The translations under genes were made by a program, and so were the position numbers. This document shows, in pieces, positions 33,285 to 41,527 of a stretch of DNA of 64,000 nucleotides. This stretch comes from RPQJ01 sp963846315. GTDB taxonomy: Bacteria > Pseudomonadota > Gammaproteobacteria > Steroidobacterales > Steroidobacteraceae. The stretch lies in the NCBI GenBank assembly GCA_963846315.1, contig CAWJVM010000015.1:124001-188000 (forward strand), read 5' to 3'. Under the pieces are notes generated by a model, which was not told the DNA's origin, did not search any database, and worked only from the letters and a program-made list of their open reading frames with translations. Position 1 is the stretch's first letter. The number at the start of each line of letters is the position of its first letter.

Positions 33285-34477
33285 TGGTCATGACGGCTCG
33301 CGACGAACGCGCGATCCTGGTGCTGAACGCGGGCTCGTCGAGCATCAAGTTCTGCCTCTTCCGGCTCGTGGACGGGCAGGCCGTGCGCGACTTGCGCGGG
33401 CAGGTGTCGGGACTTGGCACCGTGCCGCGATTCACCTCGCGCCGGGATGGCGGATCCACCGTCGAGGCGTCGCTCGGCACGGGCCCGATGTCTCACGCCG
33501 ACGCGCTCGATCGCCTGCTCACGGCAGTCCAGGCGGAACTCGGCGCGGCACGCATCGTGGGTGTCGGTCATCGCGTCGTGCACGGCGGTCTCGAGTTCAT
33601 GGCACCGACCGTGGTCGATCCTGCCGTGTTGCAACGCCTGGATCAGTACGTGCCGCTCGCGCCGTTGCACCAGCCGCACAATCTGGCGGCGATCCGCGCG
33701 ATGCTGGCGCGCCTGCCGGGCGTGCCCGAGATCGCGTGCTTCGATACCGCGTTCCATCGCACCGTCCCCGACGTGGCGCAGCGCTTTGCCCTGCCGCCGC
33801 GCTTCGCCGAAGCAGGCGTGCGGCGATATGGTTTTCACGGGCTGTCCTACGAATACATCGCGTCGCAATTGCCTGCGGTCGACGCCCGCGCGGCGGCAGG
33901 CCGGACCGTGGTGTTCCACCTCGGTAACGGTTCGAGCATGTGCGCCTTGCAGGCCTGCAGGAGCATCGCGACGACGATGGGTTTCACCGCGGTCGACGGC
34001 TTGCCGATGGGCACGCGCTGCGGTGCGATGGATCCCGGTGTCGTGCTGTTCCTGATGGACGAGATGAAGCTTGGGCCACGTGACATCGAGCGGTTGATCT
34101 ACCACGAGTCGGGCCTGCTCGGCATGTCGGGCGTGTCGAGTGACGTGCGCGACCTGCTTGCCAGCAGCGAGCCCGCCGCGGCGTTGGCGCTCGACGTGTT
34201 CGTGTATCGCGCGACTCGCGAGCTCGGTTCGCTCGCCGCGGCGCTGGGCGGTCTTGACGCTATCGTCTTTACCGCCGGCATCGGCGAAAACCAGGCCGAG
34301 ATCCGGGCGCGCATCTGTCGCGAGGCGGCCTGGCTGGGCGTGCATATGGATGCCGCGGCCAACGATCGGCATGGACCGCGCATTTCGACGCCCGACAGTG
34401 CCACGGCGGCGTACGTGGTCCCGACCGACGAAGAAAGCATGATCGCGCGGCACGTGATGAGCGTGCTGCACGCCTGA
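33284..34477 (+). CDS. ackA: Acetate/propionate-family kinase
   Basis: A 397-residue ASKHA kinase making ATP from acyl phosphate, or the reverse. Motifs are LVLNAGSSSIKFCLF, VGHRVVHGG, CFDTAFHRT, RRYGFHGLSYEY, HLGNGSSMCA and GTRCGAMDPGV. These are those of acetate kinase rather than butyrate kinase. GTG 33281, ATG 33284 and ATG 33290 are possible starts; all overlap or abut the previous stop, so translation is coupled. Together with the upstream phosphotransacetylase it forms a substrate-level phosphorylation pair inside an aldehyde-oxidising operon. Confidence 0.92.
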   Translation: MVMTARDERAILVLNAGSSSIKFCLFRLVDGQAVRDLRGQVSGLGTVPRFTSRRDGGSTVEASLGTGPMSHADALDRLLTAVQAELGAARIVGVGHRVVHGGLEFMAPTVVDPAVLQRLDQYVPLAPLHQPHNLAAIRAMLARLPGVPEIACFDTAFHRTVPDVAQRFALPPRFAEAGVRRYGFHGLSYEYIASQLPAVDARAAAGRTVVFHLGNGSSMCALQACRSIATTMGFTAVDGLPMGTRCGAMDPGVVLFLMDEMKLGPRDIERLIYHESGLLGMSGVSSDVRDLLASSEPAAALALDVFVYRATRELGSLAAALGGLDAIVFTAGIGENQAEIRARICREAAWLGVHMDAAANDRHGPRISTPDSATAAYVVPTDEESMIARHVMSVLHA

Positions 34478-34486
34478 CGAGGCGGA

Positions 34487-34516
34487 TTGGTCCAAGGGCA
34501 TGGGCTTCGCTAGACT
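34487..34516 (+). promoter_or_regulatory. Sigma-70-type promoter of the carbamoylputrescine amidase gene
   Basis: TTGGTC (34487-34492) and TAGACT (34511-34516) are separated by 18 bp, just after the acetate kinase stop, with the ATG at 34545. Confidence 0.5.
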
Positions 34517-34544
34517 GAAGGGTCTTCACGACCCGGAGCCCCCG

Positions 34545-35417
34545 ATGAAAGTCACCGTTGCCGCGACCCAGTTCGCCTGCACGCCGAATGCCGCCGAGAA
34601 CATCGCCCGGGCCGAGTCGATGGTGCGTCAGGCCGCCGCCCGGGGCGCGCAAGTCATTCTCCTGCAAGAGCTTTTCGAGACTCCGTACTTCTGCAAGGAC
34701 CACCTCGCGGAACATTTCGCGCTGGCCCATCCGATGCCGGACAACCCAGTCGTGCGCCGCTTCCAGGGCCTGGCGAAGGAACTCGGAGTGGTGTTGCCGA
34801 TCAGCGTGTTCGAACGCGCCAACAATGCGTATTACAACTCGCTGGCGATGATCGACGCCGACGGCGAGGTCCTGGGCACCTACCGCAAGTCGCACATCCC
34901 GGAAGGACCCGGTTACCACGAGAAGTTCTATTTCTCGCCAGGCGACACCGGCTTCCGTGTCTGGAAGACCCGCTTCGGCACGATCGGCGTCGGCATCTGC
35001 TGGGACCAGTGGTTCCCCGAAGCCGCGCGCTGCATGGCGCTGATGGGTGCCGAGATCCTCCTGTACCCGACGGCAATCGGCTCCGAGCCCCAGGACCCGA
35101 CTCTCGATTCGCGCGACCACTGGCAGCGCTGCATGCAGGGCCACGCGGCCGCCAACGTGATGCCGCTGGTCGCATCCAACCGTATTGGCATGGAGAAAGG
35201 CCAGCAATACGAAATGACGTTCTACGGTTCGTCGTTCATTGCAGACAGTACCGGTGGCAAAGTGGCGGAGGCGGATCGCACTGCCGAGGCCGTGCTGACC
35301 GCGACGTTCGACCTGGAACGGCTGCGCATGCAACGTCACGCATGGGGCGTCTTCCGTGACCGTCGCCCGGAACTCTACTACCCGATCCTGTCGCTGGACG
35401 GCCGTGCCCCGGGCTGA
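34545..35417 (+). CDS. aguB: N-carbamoylputrescine amidase
   Basis: This 290-residue nitrilase-superfamily enzyme hydrolyses N-carbamoylputrescine to putrescine, CO2 and ammonia. The catalytic triad is Glu42 (LLQELFE), Lys115 (YRKSHIPEGPGY) and Cys152 (GVGICWDQWFPE). The pattern HWQRCMQGHAAANVMPLVAS is typical of AguB. The usual partner agmatine deiminase (AguA) is not in the window. GGAG at 34535 supports ATG 34545. The exonuclease gene begins 5 bp after its stop. Confidence 0.92.
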   Translation: MKVTVAATQFACTPNAAENIARAESMVRQAAARGAQVILLQELFETPYFCKDHLAEHFALAHPMPDNPVVRRFQGLAKELGVVLPISVFERANNAYYNSLAMIDADGEVLGTYRKSHIPEGPGYHEKFYFSPGDTGFRVWKTRFGTIGVGICWDQWFPEAARCMALMGAEILLYPTAIGSEPQDPTLDSRDHWQRCMQGHAAANVMPLVASNRIGMEKGQQYEMTFYGSSFIADSTGGKVAEADRTAEAVLTATFDLERLRMQRHAWGVFRDRRPELYYPILSLDGRAPG

Positions 35418-35421
35418 ACGC

Positions 35422-36876
35422 ATGTCAGATACTGCAGCGTCTATCGCGCTGCAGGCGCTATCGTTGCGCGGTCCCGTCGCCTGCGTGGACCTCGAGACCA
35501 CGGGCGGGATGGCGGCACAACACCGCGTGATCGAAGTCGGCATCGTGCTGCTCGAGCACGGCGAGGTCGTCGAGGAATGGAGCACGCTGGTGCATCCCGG
35601 CATCCGGATCCCGTCGTTGATCGCCTCGTTCACCGGCATCGACGATGCGATGGTGGCGGACGCGCCGCCTTTTGCCGACGTGGCGCAGGAAGTGCAGCGC
35701 AGGCTCGGGGGCCGGCTGTTCGTCGCTCACAACGCACGCTTCGATTACGGCTTCCTGCGCGCGGAGTTCCGCCGGCTCGGCGTGAAATTCTCCGCGCCGG
35801 TGCTGTGCACCGTGAAGCTGTCGCGCGCGCTCTACGCGGAGCATGCGCGCCACAACCTCGACACCCTGATGGACCGCTTCGATCTCTCGTGCCTGGCCCG
35901 GCATCGCGCACTCGGCGACGCGCAGGTGCTGCCCGCGTTGATTGCAGCGATGGAGAGGCAGCGCGGCGTGGACGTGATGCACGCGGCAGTGACAGCTGCG
36001 TTGCGCGAGCCGCGATTGCCGCCGCACCTGCCGCCCGAACTCGCCGATGACTTGCCGGAAGGTCCGGGCGTGTACCTGTTCCGCGGCGAAGGCGGGACGC
36101 TGCTTTACGTCGGCAAGAGCCGCAACATCCGCAGCCGTGTGTTTGATCACTTCGCCGCCGAGCATCGCTCCGGCAAGGAATCCAAACTGACGCTGCAGAC
36201 TCGGCAGGTGGAGTGGACCGAGACGGGAGGTGAACTCGGAGCACTGCTGCTCGAGTCGCGCCTGGTGAAGGAGCTCTCACCGACGGGTAATCGCCGCTTG
36301 CGCCGTCACGAAGGCGACTGCGTCGTCCGTCTGCACCTCGACGAACAGGGGCTGCGGCCCGAGGTCGTGCCGATTGCAGACGCAGACATGAGTCTCGATG
36401 CCGACCCCTTCTTCGGCCCGTTTCGCACCGAGAAAGACGCATGGCGTGCGATCGAGGGCAAGGCACGCGAAGCAGGACTGTGCCTGAAGACGCTTGGCCT
36501 GGAAGCGGGTGCGGGCAGCTGCTTCGCGTATCAGGTCAAGAAGTGCCGCGGGGCCTGCGTGGGCAGGGAGCCGCGCGCACTGCACGATGCACGTTTGCAG
36601 ATGACGCTGGCGCCGCTGAAGTTCAAGCCGTGGCCGTTTGCCGGCGCCATCGGCATTCGTGAGCTCGCACCGGCAGCGACCGGTGTGCAGATTCACGTGA
36701 TCGACCGCTGGCGCCACCTGGGCACGGCGCGTGACGACGACGAAGTGCAGGCCCTGCTGCGTGCCGCAGGCGATGCCGCGTTCGACGCCGACAGCTATCG
36801 CATCATCGGGCGCGCGTTGCAGGATGTGCGGCCCCGCGACCTGATGCAGTTTCCTGCGCGACGGGAATTCGCTTGA
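35422..36876 (+). CDS. DnaQ-type exonuclease fused to a UvrC/Cho-like GIY-YIG nuclease
   Basis: A 484-residue fusion. The DEDDh 3'-5' exonuclease domain (1-185) has D23/E25 (CVDLETTGG), D108 (HNARFDYGFL) and H161/D166 (HRALGDA). A GIY-YIG domain follows (213-290) with GPGVYLF, YVGKSRNIRSRV and the metal Glu279 in LLLESRL. The third part resembles the UvrC middle region and keeps four Cys (354, 367, 375, 379: KTLG, SCFAYQVKKCRGAC), the set that binds an iron-sulfur cluster in UvrC. No UvrC RNase-H-like half is present. Probably a DNA-repair nuclease acting 3' to lesions like Cho. It overlaps rlmKL by 4 bp. Confidence 0.88.
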   Translation: MSDTAASIALQALSLRGPVACVDLETTGGMAAQHRVIEVGIVLLEHGEVVEEWSTLVHPGIRIPSLIASFTGIDDAMVADAPPFADVAQEVQRRLGGRLFVAHNARFDYGFLRAEFRRLGVKFSAPVLCTVKLSRALYAEHARHNLDTLMDRFDLSCLARHRALGDAQVLPALIAAMERQRGVDVMHAAVTAALREPRLPPHLPPELADDLPEGPGVYLFRGEGGTLLYVGKSRNIRSRVFDHFAAEHRSGKESKLTLQTRQVEWTETGGELGALLLESRLVKELSPTGNRRLRRHEGDCVVRLHLDEQGLRPEVVPIADADMSLDADPFFGPFRTEKDAWRAIEGKAREAGLCLKTLGLEAGAGSCFAYQVKKCRGACVGREPRALHDARLQMTLAPLKFKPWPFAGAIGIRELAPAATGVQIHVIDRWRHLGTARDDDEVQALLRAAGDAAFDADSYRIIGRALQDVRPRDLMQFPARREFA

Positions 36877-39092
36877 ACGACACCACCGTGCCTGAACTGC
36901 GCCACCGCTTCTTTGCTGCCTGCCCGCTCAATGTGGCGGACATGCTGTCCGCGGAGCTGCGCCAGCATGGCGTCGACGTGGTGCGTGAGCATCCGGCCGG
37001 TGTGAGCTTCGAGGGGCCGCTGGCGAGCGCCTACACCGCTTGCCTGCAGGCGCGCACGGCGAGCCGCGTGCTGCTGACGCTCGCCGATCTCAACGCGAGC
37101 GATCCCGACGTGATGTACCGCGGCCTGCTCGAACTGCCCTGGGAAAGCCACGTGGGTTCGGACGGCACGTTTGCAGTCGATGTCGTCGGTGAATCGCCCC
37201 CGTGGCTGCGCCACACGCAGTTCGCCGCGCTGCGCGCCAAGGACGCCATTGTCGACCGCATGCGCGAACACACGGGTGAGCGGCCCAACGTCGACCTGGC
37301 CTCGCCCGATCTGCGCGTGAGCCTGCGTTTCGCCAGGGAACGCGTCACCGTCGGCATCGACCTCAGTGGCGAGCCGTTGCATCGGCGCGGTTACCGGCAG
37401 ACGGGCGTCGAAGCGCCCCTCAAGGAGAACCTCGCTGCCGCGCTGCTGTTGCGGTCCGGCTGGGCCACGATGGCGGCGGAAGGCGCGGCGTTCTACGACC
37501 CCATGTGCGGTTCGGGCACGCTGGTGATCGAGGCGGCGATGATTGCCGCGGGAATCGCGCCAGGCTTGCTCCGGCGCCGGTTCGGCTTCGAGCGCTGGCT
37601 GCAGCACGATGTGGAGCTGTGGCACGCACTGCGATCCGCCGCAGAGGGCGCACGCAGGCTCGAGGCGCTTGAAGGTGGACGCTGCGCGGGCAGCGATCGC
37701 GACCAGTCGGCAATCCGCGCCGCGATTGCCAACGCCAATCGAGCCGGGCTCGGCAACCACCTGTTGTTCGATCGCCGCGATCTCTCGAACCTGCCGGCGA
37801 CGACTCACCCTGCCGGCCTCGTCGTGGTGAACCCGCCGTACGGCGTGCGCATCGGTGATCCGGAAAAGATCGAGGCGCTCTACGCCAGCCTCGGCGACAA
37901 GCTGCTGCGCTGCTTCCCGGGCTGGGAGGCGGGTGTCTTCACCGGTGATCCGCCGCTGGGACGCGCGCTGGGTTTGCGCGCGTATCGCACTCACACGTTC
38001 TACAACGGCGCCATCGAATGCCGCCTGCTGCGCTTTCACCTCGACGAGTCGGCGAAGGAGCCCGATCCAGCGCAGGTGCGCGCGGCTCGGCTCGAGGCCG
38101 CCCGCGAACGCCCGGGTTCGTCGATGTTCGCGAACCGACTGCGCAAGAATTACTCGAAGCTCGCTGACTGGGCGCGTCGCAGCGACGTCGCCTGCTTCCG
38201 CGTCTACGACGCCGACATGCCTGAATACGCGTTCGCCATCGACGTCTACGGCAACGACGAGCGCTGGGCCTGCGTGCAGGAATACGCCGCGCCGTCGAGC
38301 ATTGCGCAGGAATCGGTGCGCGCCCGTCGTGACGAAGCGCTGGCTGCCATCCCGTCGGTGCTGGAGATCGCGCCGGATCGCATGGTCCTGCGGGTGCGCA
38401 AGCGACAAAAGGCCGGCGAGCAATACGAAAAGCTCGACCAGGAAGCGCAGTACCACGTCGTCCGCGAAGGCCGTTATCGCTTTCTCGTCAACTTTACCGA
38501 CTATCTCGACACCGGCCTGTTCCTGGACCACCGCGTCACGCGCACGCGGCTCGGTGAGTGGGCGAAAGGCAAGCGCTTCCTGAACCTCTTCGCGTACACG
38601 GGTGCGGCGACCGTCCATGCCGTCGGCGGTGGGGCGATCGCCTCGACCACCGTCGACATGTCGAAGACCTACCTCGATTGGGCATGGCGCAACCTGGATC
38701 TCAATGACTTGCGTGGTCCAGCGCACGAGTTCATCCAGGCGGATTGCCTGGCCTGGCTCGAAGCTCAATCGCAGCAGCTCCGACCGCCGGCCTATGACCT
38801 CATCTTCATCGATCCGCCGACGCACTCCCGCTCCAAGCGCATGCAGCGTGAGTTCGACGTGCAGATGGATCACGGCTGGCTGTTGCTGACGGCAGCGAAA
38901 CTGCTGGGGCCGGGCGGCACGATCGTGTTCTCGAACAATTTCCAGAAATTCAAGCTCGACGGCGCAACGCTGGAGCACTTCGAAGTCGATGACATCACGC
39001 GCTCGACGATTCCGGAGGATTTCTCCCGCAACCCGAAGATCCATGCGTGCTACGTGTTGCGTCCGAAAGTCGGCGTACTGGCGGGCAGGTGA
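36873..39092 (+). CDS. rlmKL: 23S rRNA methyltransferase RlmKL (m2G2445/m7G2069)
   Basis: This 739-residue fused enzyme modifies two guanines of 23S rRNA. The RlmL half has a THUMP domain (about 50-155), MCGSGTLVIEAAM and the NPPYGVRIGD catalytic motif. The RlmK half starts near residue 400 with NLFAYTGAATVHA as SAM loop and DPPTHSRSKRM. The start is TTG 36873, overlapping the previous stop (TTGA), with GGGA upstream; GTG 36888 is the alternative. The fusion is characteristic of gammaproteobacteria. Confidence 0.95.
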   Translation: MNDTTVPELRHRFFAACPLNVADMLSAELRQHGVDVVREHPAGVSFEGPLASAYTACLQARTASRVLLTLADLNASDPDVMYRGLLELPWESHVGSDGTFAVDVVGESPPWLRHTQFAALRAKDAIVDRMREHTGERPNVDLASPDLRVSLRFARERVTVGIDLSGEPLHRRGYRQTGVEAPLKENLAAALLLRSGWATMAAEGAAFYDPMCGSGTLVIEAAMIAAGIAPGLLRRRFGFERWLQHDVELWHALRSAAEGARRLEALEGGRCAGSDRDQSAIRAAIANANRAGLGNHLLFDRRDLSNLPATTHPAGLVVVNPPYGVRIGDPEKIEALYASLGDKLLRCFPGWEAGVFTGDPPLGRALGLRAYRTHTFYNGAIECRLLRFHLDESAKEPDPAQVRAARLEAARERPGSSMFANRLRKNYSKLADWARRSDVACFRVYDADMPEYAFAIDVYGNDERWACVQEYAAPSSIAQESVRARRDEALAAIPSVLEIAPDRMVLRVRKRQKAGEQYEKLDQEAQYHVVREGRYRFLVNFTDYLDTGLFLDHRVTRTRLGEWAKGKRFLNLFAYTGAATVHAVGGGAIASTTVDMSKTYLDWAWRNLDLNDLRGPAHEFIQADCLAWLEAQSQQLRPPAYDLIFIDPPTHSRSKRMQREFDVQMDHGWLLLTAAKLLGPGGTIVFSNNFQKFKLDGATLEHFEVDDITRSTIPEDFSRNPKIHACYVLRPKVGVLAGR

Positions 39093-39150
39093 GGTGCGAT
39101 AATGAAGGCGGCTTTCGCGTGTAGTTGCACGCAGTCACAGGGGATTCAGG

Positions 39151-39582
39151 ATGAATACGATCACGCGCTTCTGCGCGGCCATCGCTTTGACGCTGGCCTT
39201 GTCGCCAACGGTGCTTGCCGACCCGCCCGCGGAGCAGGGGCCGCAGAACCAGGGCCAGTCGCAGGGACAGTCGAAGGGAAACTCTGCTGAGCACGCCAAG
39301 GGCGACACGGACTCGCAGCACGACGATCGCTACGACGATAAGAACAAGGGCACGTCCAATCACGGGCAGGTCGTGTCCGAGTGTAAACATCGCGCCAACG
39401 AGCGCAACCTGAAGGGCCAGGATCGCAAGGAGTGGACCGAGTGGTGCGAGGAGCGTGGCGGCAGGTACAACTACGACTACAAGCGGTACAGCTCGGACCG
39501 CAACTGCTACCAGAAGGCCGACAACAAGGGGCTGAGCGGCGACCAGCGTCGCAGGTTCATCAATAACTGCCTCGACAAGTAG
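39151..39582 (+). CDS. Exported protein with two PsiF-like Cys repeats
   Basis: A 143-residue protein with a signal peptide (1-23, cleavage VLA-D), a Gln/Gly/Asp/Lys-rich low-complexity linker (25-72), then two units with identical spacing. Cys78 to Cys99 contains ANERNLKGQDRKEW, and Cys119 to Cys140 contains ADNKGLSGDQRRRF. This is the PsiF repeat pattern (C, A, L, G, RR, F, C) named for the E. coli phosphate-starvation-inducible PsiF; the second unit ends NNCLDK. The periplasmic function is unknown. AGG precedes the ATG. The upstream region has a GATAAT -10-like box near 39097. Confidence 0.75.
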   Translation: MNTITRFCAAIALTLALSPTVLADPPAEQGPQNQGQSQGQSKGNSAEHAKGDTDSQHDDRYDDKNKGTSNHGQVVSECKHRANERNLKGQDRKEWTEWCEERGGRYNYDYKRYSSDRNCYQKADNKGLSGDQRRRFINNCLDK

Positions 39583-39661
39583 TCCGGCAGCGGCAAGGAC
39601 GGCCAGTACTCGCAGGACGCGTGGGCATCGGCAGGCAGCAGTCGACAGCGGTATCCGGTTC

Positions 39662-40024
39662 GTGGAAATCTTCAAGTCATTCACGCTCGAAAGCGCGCAT
39701 CGACTGCCGAACGTGCCGGCAGGGCACAAGTGCGCTCGTGTGCACGGGCATTCGTTTCGTGTCGAACTGCACGTCAGCGGATTGGTTGACCCGCATCTCG
39801 GCTGGGTGATGGACTTCGCCGAGATCAAGCAGGCATTCGAGCCGCTGTTTCAGCGGCTCGACCATCGCTACCTCAATGACGTACCCGGACTCGAGAATCC
39901 CACCAGCGAGAACCTGGCGCAGTACATCTGGCGCGAGTTGAAGCCTGCGCTGCCGCGGCTGGCGCGTGTCGTGGTGCACGAGACGTGTACCAGCGGAGCG
40001 AGCTGCACGGGCGAGCCAGGTTGA
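39662..40024 (+). CDS. queD: 6-carboxytetrahydropterin synthase QueD
   Basis: A 120-residue member of the PTPS family for queuosine and deazapurine synthesis. Zinc ligands are His13, His28 and His30 (SAHRLP and HGHSF), with catalytic Cys24 in GHKCARVHGH. The start is GTG 39662 (reads as MEIFKSFT), with a weak Shine-Dalgarno. The C-terminus is unusual: after HETCTSG the family usually has C-x-YRG, while here it reads ASCTGEPG, so the last Cys is displaced; this could be natural or a local sequence error. No other queuosine genes are nearby. Confidence 0.9.
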   Translation: MEIFKSFTLESAHRLPNVPAGHKCARVHGHSFRVELHVSGLVDPHLGWVMDFAEIKQAFEPLFQRLDHRYLNDVPGLENPTSENLAQYIWRELKPALPRLARVVVHETCTSGASCTGEPG

Positions 40025-40114
40025 AGTCCTGAGCGGCCAGCCGGCGGCGGGCTCGCCAACACGCCAGGCTCCGTTCGGGTAATGTAGACAGATCCCCCGC
40101 TTACGGACACCCAC

Positions 40115-41044
40115 ATGCATCACGTCCCCTTTCGTACGCTTCTTGTCACCGCGCCGGCGTTCGCACTGGCATTGACCGGTTGCGGCCAGTCGCAAAGCCC
40201 CACGCCCGAATCGCTTGCTCCCGTGGTGCAGGCGACTGCGCAGGACGATGCAGCGGCGCAAGCTGCGGCAGCGCAGGCCGCCGAGGAGGCGAAGGCCGCG
40301 GAACTTGCAGCGAAAGAGAAGGACCTCGCTGAGCGAGAGACCGCGTTGAAGCAGAAGGAACTCGAAGCCGAACTCGCGAAGCGTGATGCGGAGACCGCCA
40401 CCGCTGCGGCGGCTGCGGCCTCGCAGGATGCGGCGGCCAGGCAGGCTGCGGCGAAAAAGGCGACTGCGGCAAGTGCGGCCAAGGCGGCGACGGCCAGTGC
40501 TTCGGCTGCAACACCGAAGGCGACCCCGCCAGCGATGCCGATCCTCGTGCCTGCGGGGACGCAGCTCGCGATTGAAGTGACCACTCCGTTGAGCACGAAG
40601 ACCAGCAAAGTGGGCGACAGTGTCGCTGCGCGGCTCGCGTCCGACCTGATGATCGGCGATCGCCGTGCGGCGAAGGCGGGAGCGACCGTGCACGGCTCGG
40701 TGACGCAGGTCATTTCGGGCAGCAAGAAAGTCGGCGGCATCCCCACGCTCGGCATCACGTTCGATTCACTCGTCGCCAATGGCGCCAGCGTGTCGATCAA
40801 TGCGCCTTTCACGCAGGTCGCCAAGAGCGATACGGGCAAGGACACGGCCAAGATCGTGGGCGGCGCGGCGGCCGGCGCGATCATCGGCCACCAGGTTTCG
40901 CACAAGAACGGCTCCATCGTCGGTGGCCTGCTCGGCGGTGCGGCGGGCACGGCGGCGGCCAAGAACACGGGCGGCGAAGTGACGCTGGCTGCAGGTCAGG
41001 TCGTTACGGTGGCAACCCAGTCGTCGTTCGAATCCAGGCCCTGA
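40115..41044 (+). CDS. Lipoprotein with Ala-rich coiled coil and glycine zipper
   Basis: A 309-residue envelope protein. The lipoprotein signal ends LTGC (Cys23). An Ala/Glu/Lys-rich coiled coil spans about residues 40-125. A beta domain (about 140-235; ILVPAGTQLAIEVTTPLSTK) resembles the conjugal TrbI/BON-like sheet of glycine-zipper lipoproteins. The final part is a glycine zipper (IVGGAAAGAIIGHQV, then GSIVGGLLGGAAGTAAA) suited to membrane association. The function is unknown; envelope stabilisation is a guess from architecture. Confidence 0.82.
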   Translation: MHHVPFRTLLVTAPAFALALTGCGQSQSPTPESLAPVVQATAQDDAAAQAAAAQAAEEAKAAELAAKEKDLAERETALKQKELEAELAKRDAETATAAAAAASQDAAARQAAAKKATAASAAKAATASASAATPKATPPAMPILVPAGTQLAIEVTTPLSTKTSKVGDSVAARLASDLMIGDRRAAKAGATVHGSVTQVISGSKKVGGIPTLGITFDSLVANGASVSINAPFTQVAKSDTGKDTAKIVGGAAAGAIIGHQVSHKNGSIVGGLLGGAAGTAAAKNTGGEVTLAAGQVVTVATQSSFESRP

Positions 41045-41134
41045 GGCTGACTTTATCCTGCATGGCGCCTGGGCAAGAGTGAGAGGCCGCGCGACTGCTG
41101 CGCCTGAGCGCCTCCAAGGTTCCAAGCCCCGTCG

Positions 41135-41263
41135 CTACATCGTCACCTGCATGTGACTCGCCGCGTATTGCAGCGATCCGAACATCAGCAGCGTGCCTGC
41201 CAGCAGGCTGGCGGCAATGGCAAGCCGGAAGGTCGAGTCGAGGCGCGGGGTCGAAGTCTGCAT
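41135..41263 (-). CDS. Putative 42-residue membrane microprotein
   Basis: A short open frame from ATG 41263 to TAG 41135. It has a polar N-terminus (MQTSTPRLDSTFR), a single hydrophobic helix (LAIAASLLAGTLLMFGSL, residues 14-31) and a short His/Met tail. AAGGCGG lies about 8 bases before the start. It stands in a 483-bp gap with no other gene. The amphipathic-then-hydrophobic pattern and Shine-Dalgarno support translation, but a chance frame is possible. No family is recognised with certainty. Confidence 0.45.
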   Translation of the reverse strand: MQTSTPRLDSTFRLAIAASLLAGTLLMFGSLQYAASHMQVTM

Positions 41264-41378
41264 CGGGGTACCGCCTTGGTCATGTGGCCTGGCAAAACAC
41301 TTGGTATCCCCCTGCGGGCGCTAGAGTACCGCACAATTGCTGCGTCGCAGCACAGCGAGCATGAAGTTTTTCGGCCGC

Positions 41379-41401
41379 TCAGGTGAGCAGTACTCACCTG
41401 A
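41379..41401. promoter_or_regulatory. Operator-like perfect palindrome
   Basis: TCAGGTGAG and CTCACCTGA are perfect 9-bp inverted arms around CAGTA. It lies 64 bp upstream of the -35 box of the exported-paralogue pair and 115 bp upstream of the microprotein start on the other strand. It looks like a dimeric regulator site. Confidence 0.5.
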
Positions 41402-41464
41402 TTACAGAAATCCCGGGCTGGACGGCGTGGCGCACGTGCAATCAGCGGCCGCGCAGGCACGCAG

Positions 41465-41493
41465 TTGAAGCCGTGCGAAACTGAATCTAGACT
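41465..41493 (+). promoter_or_regulatory. Sigma-70-type promoter of the exported-paralogue pair
   Basis: TTGAAG (41465-41470), 17 bp, then TAGACT (41488-41493); predicted start near 41500 and ATG at 41528. Confidence 0.6.
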
Positions 41494-41527
41494 GCGCGCG
41501 CTTCGGCGCGCCCAGGGAGATTTCAGC

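Noticed and set aside
36795..39044. 749-codon minus-strand frame opposite rlmKL
   Set aside because: Antisense shadow; the plus strand carries the complete RlmKL motifs.
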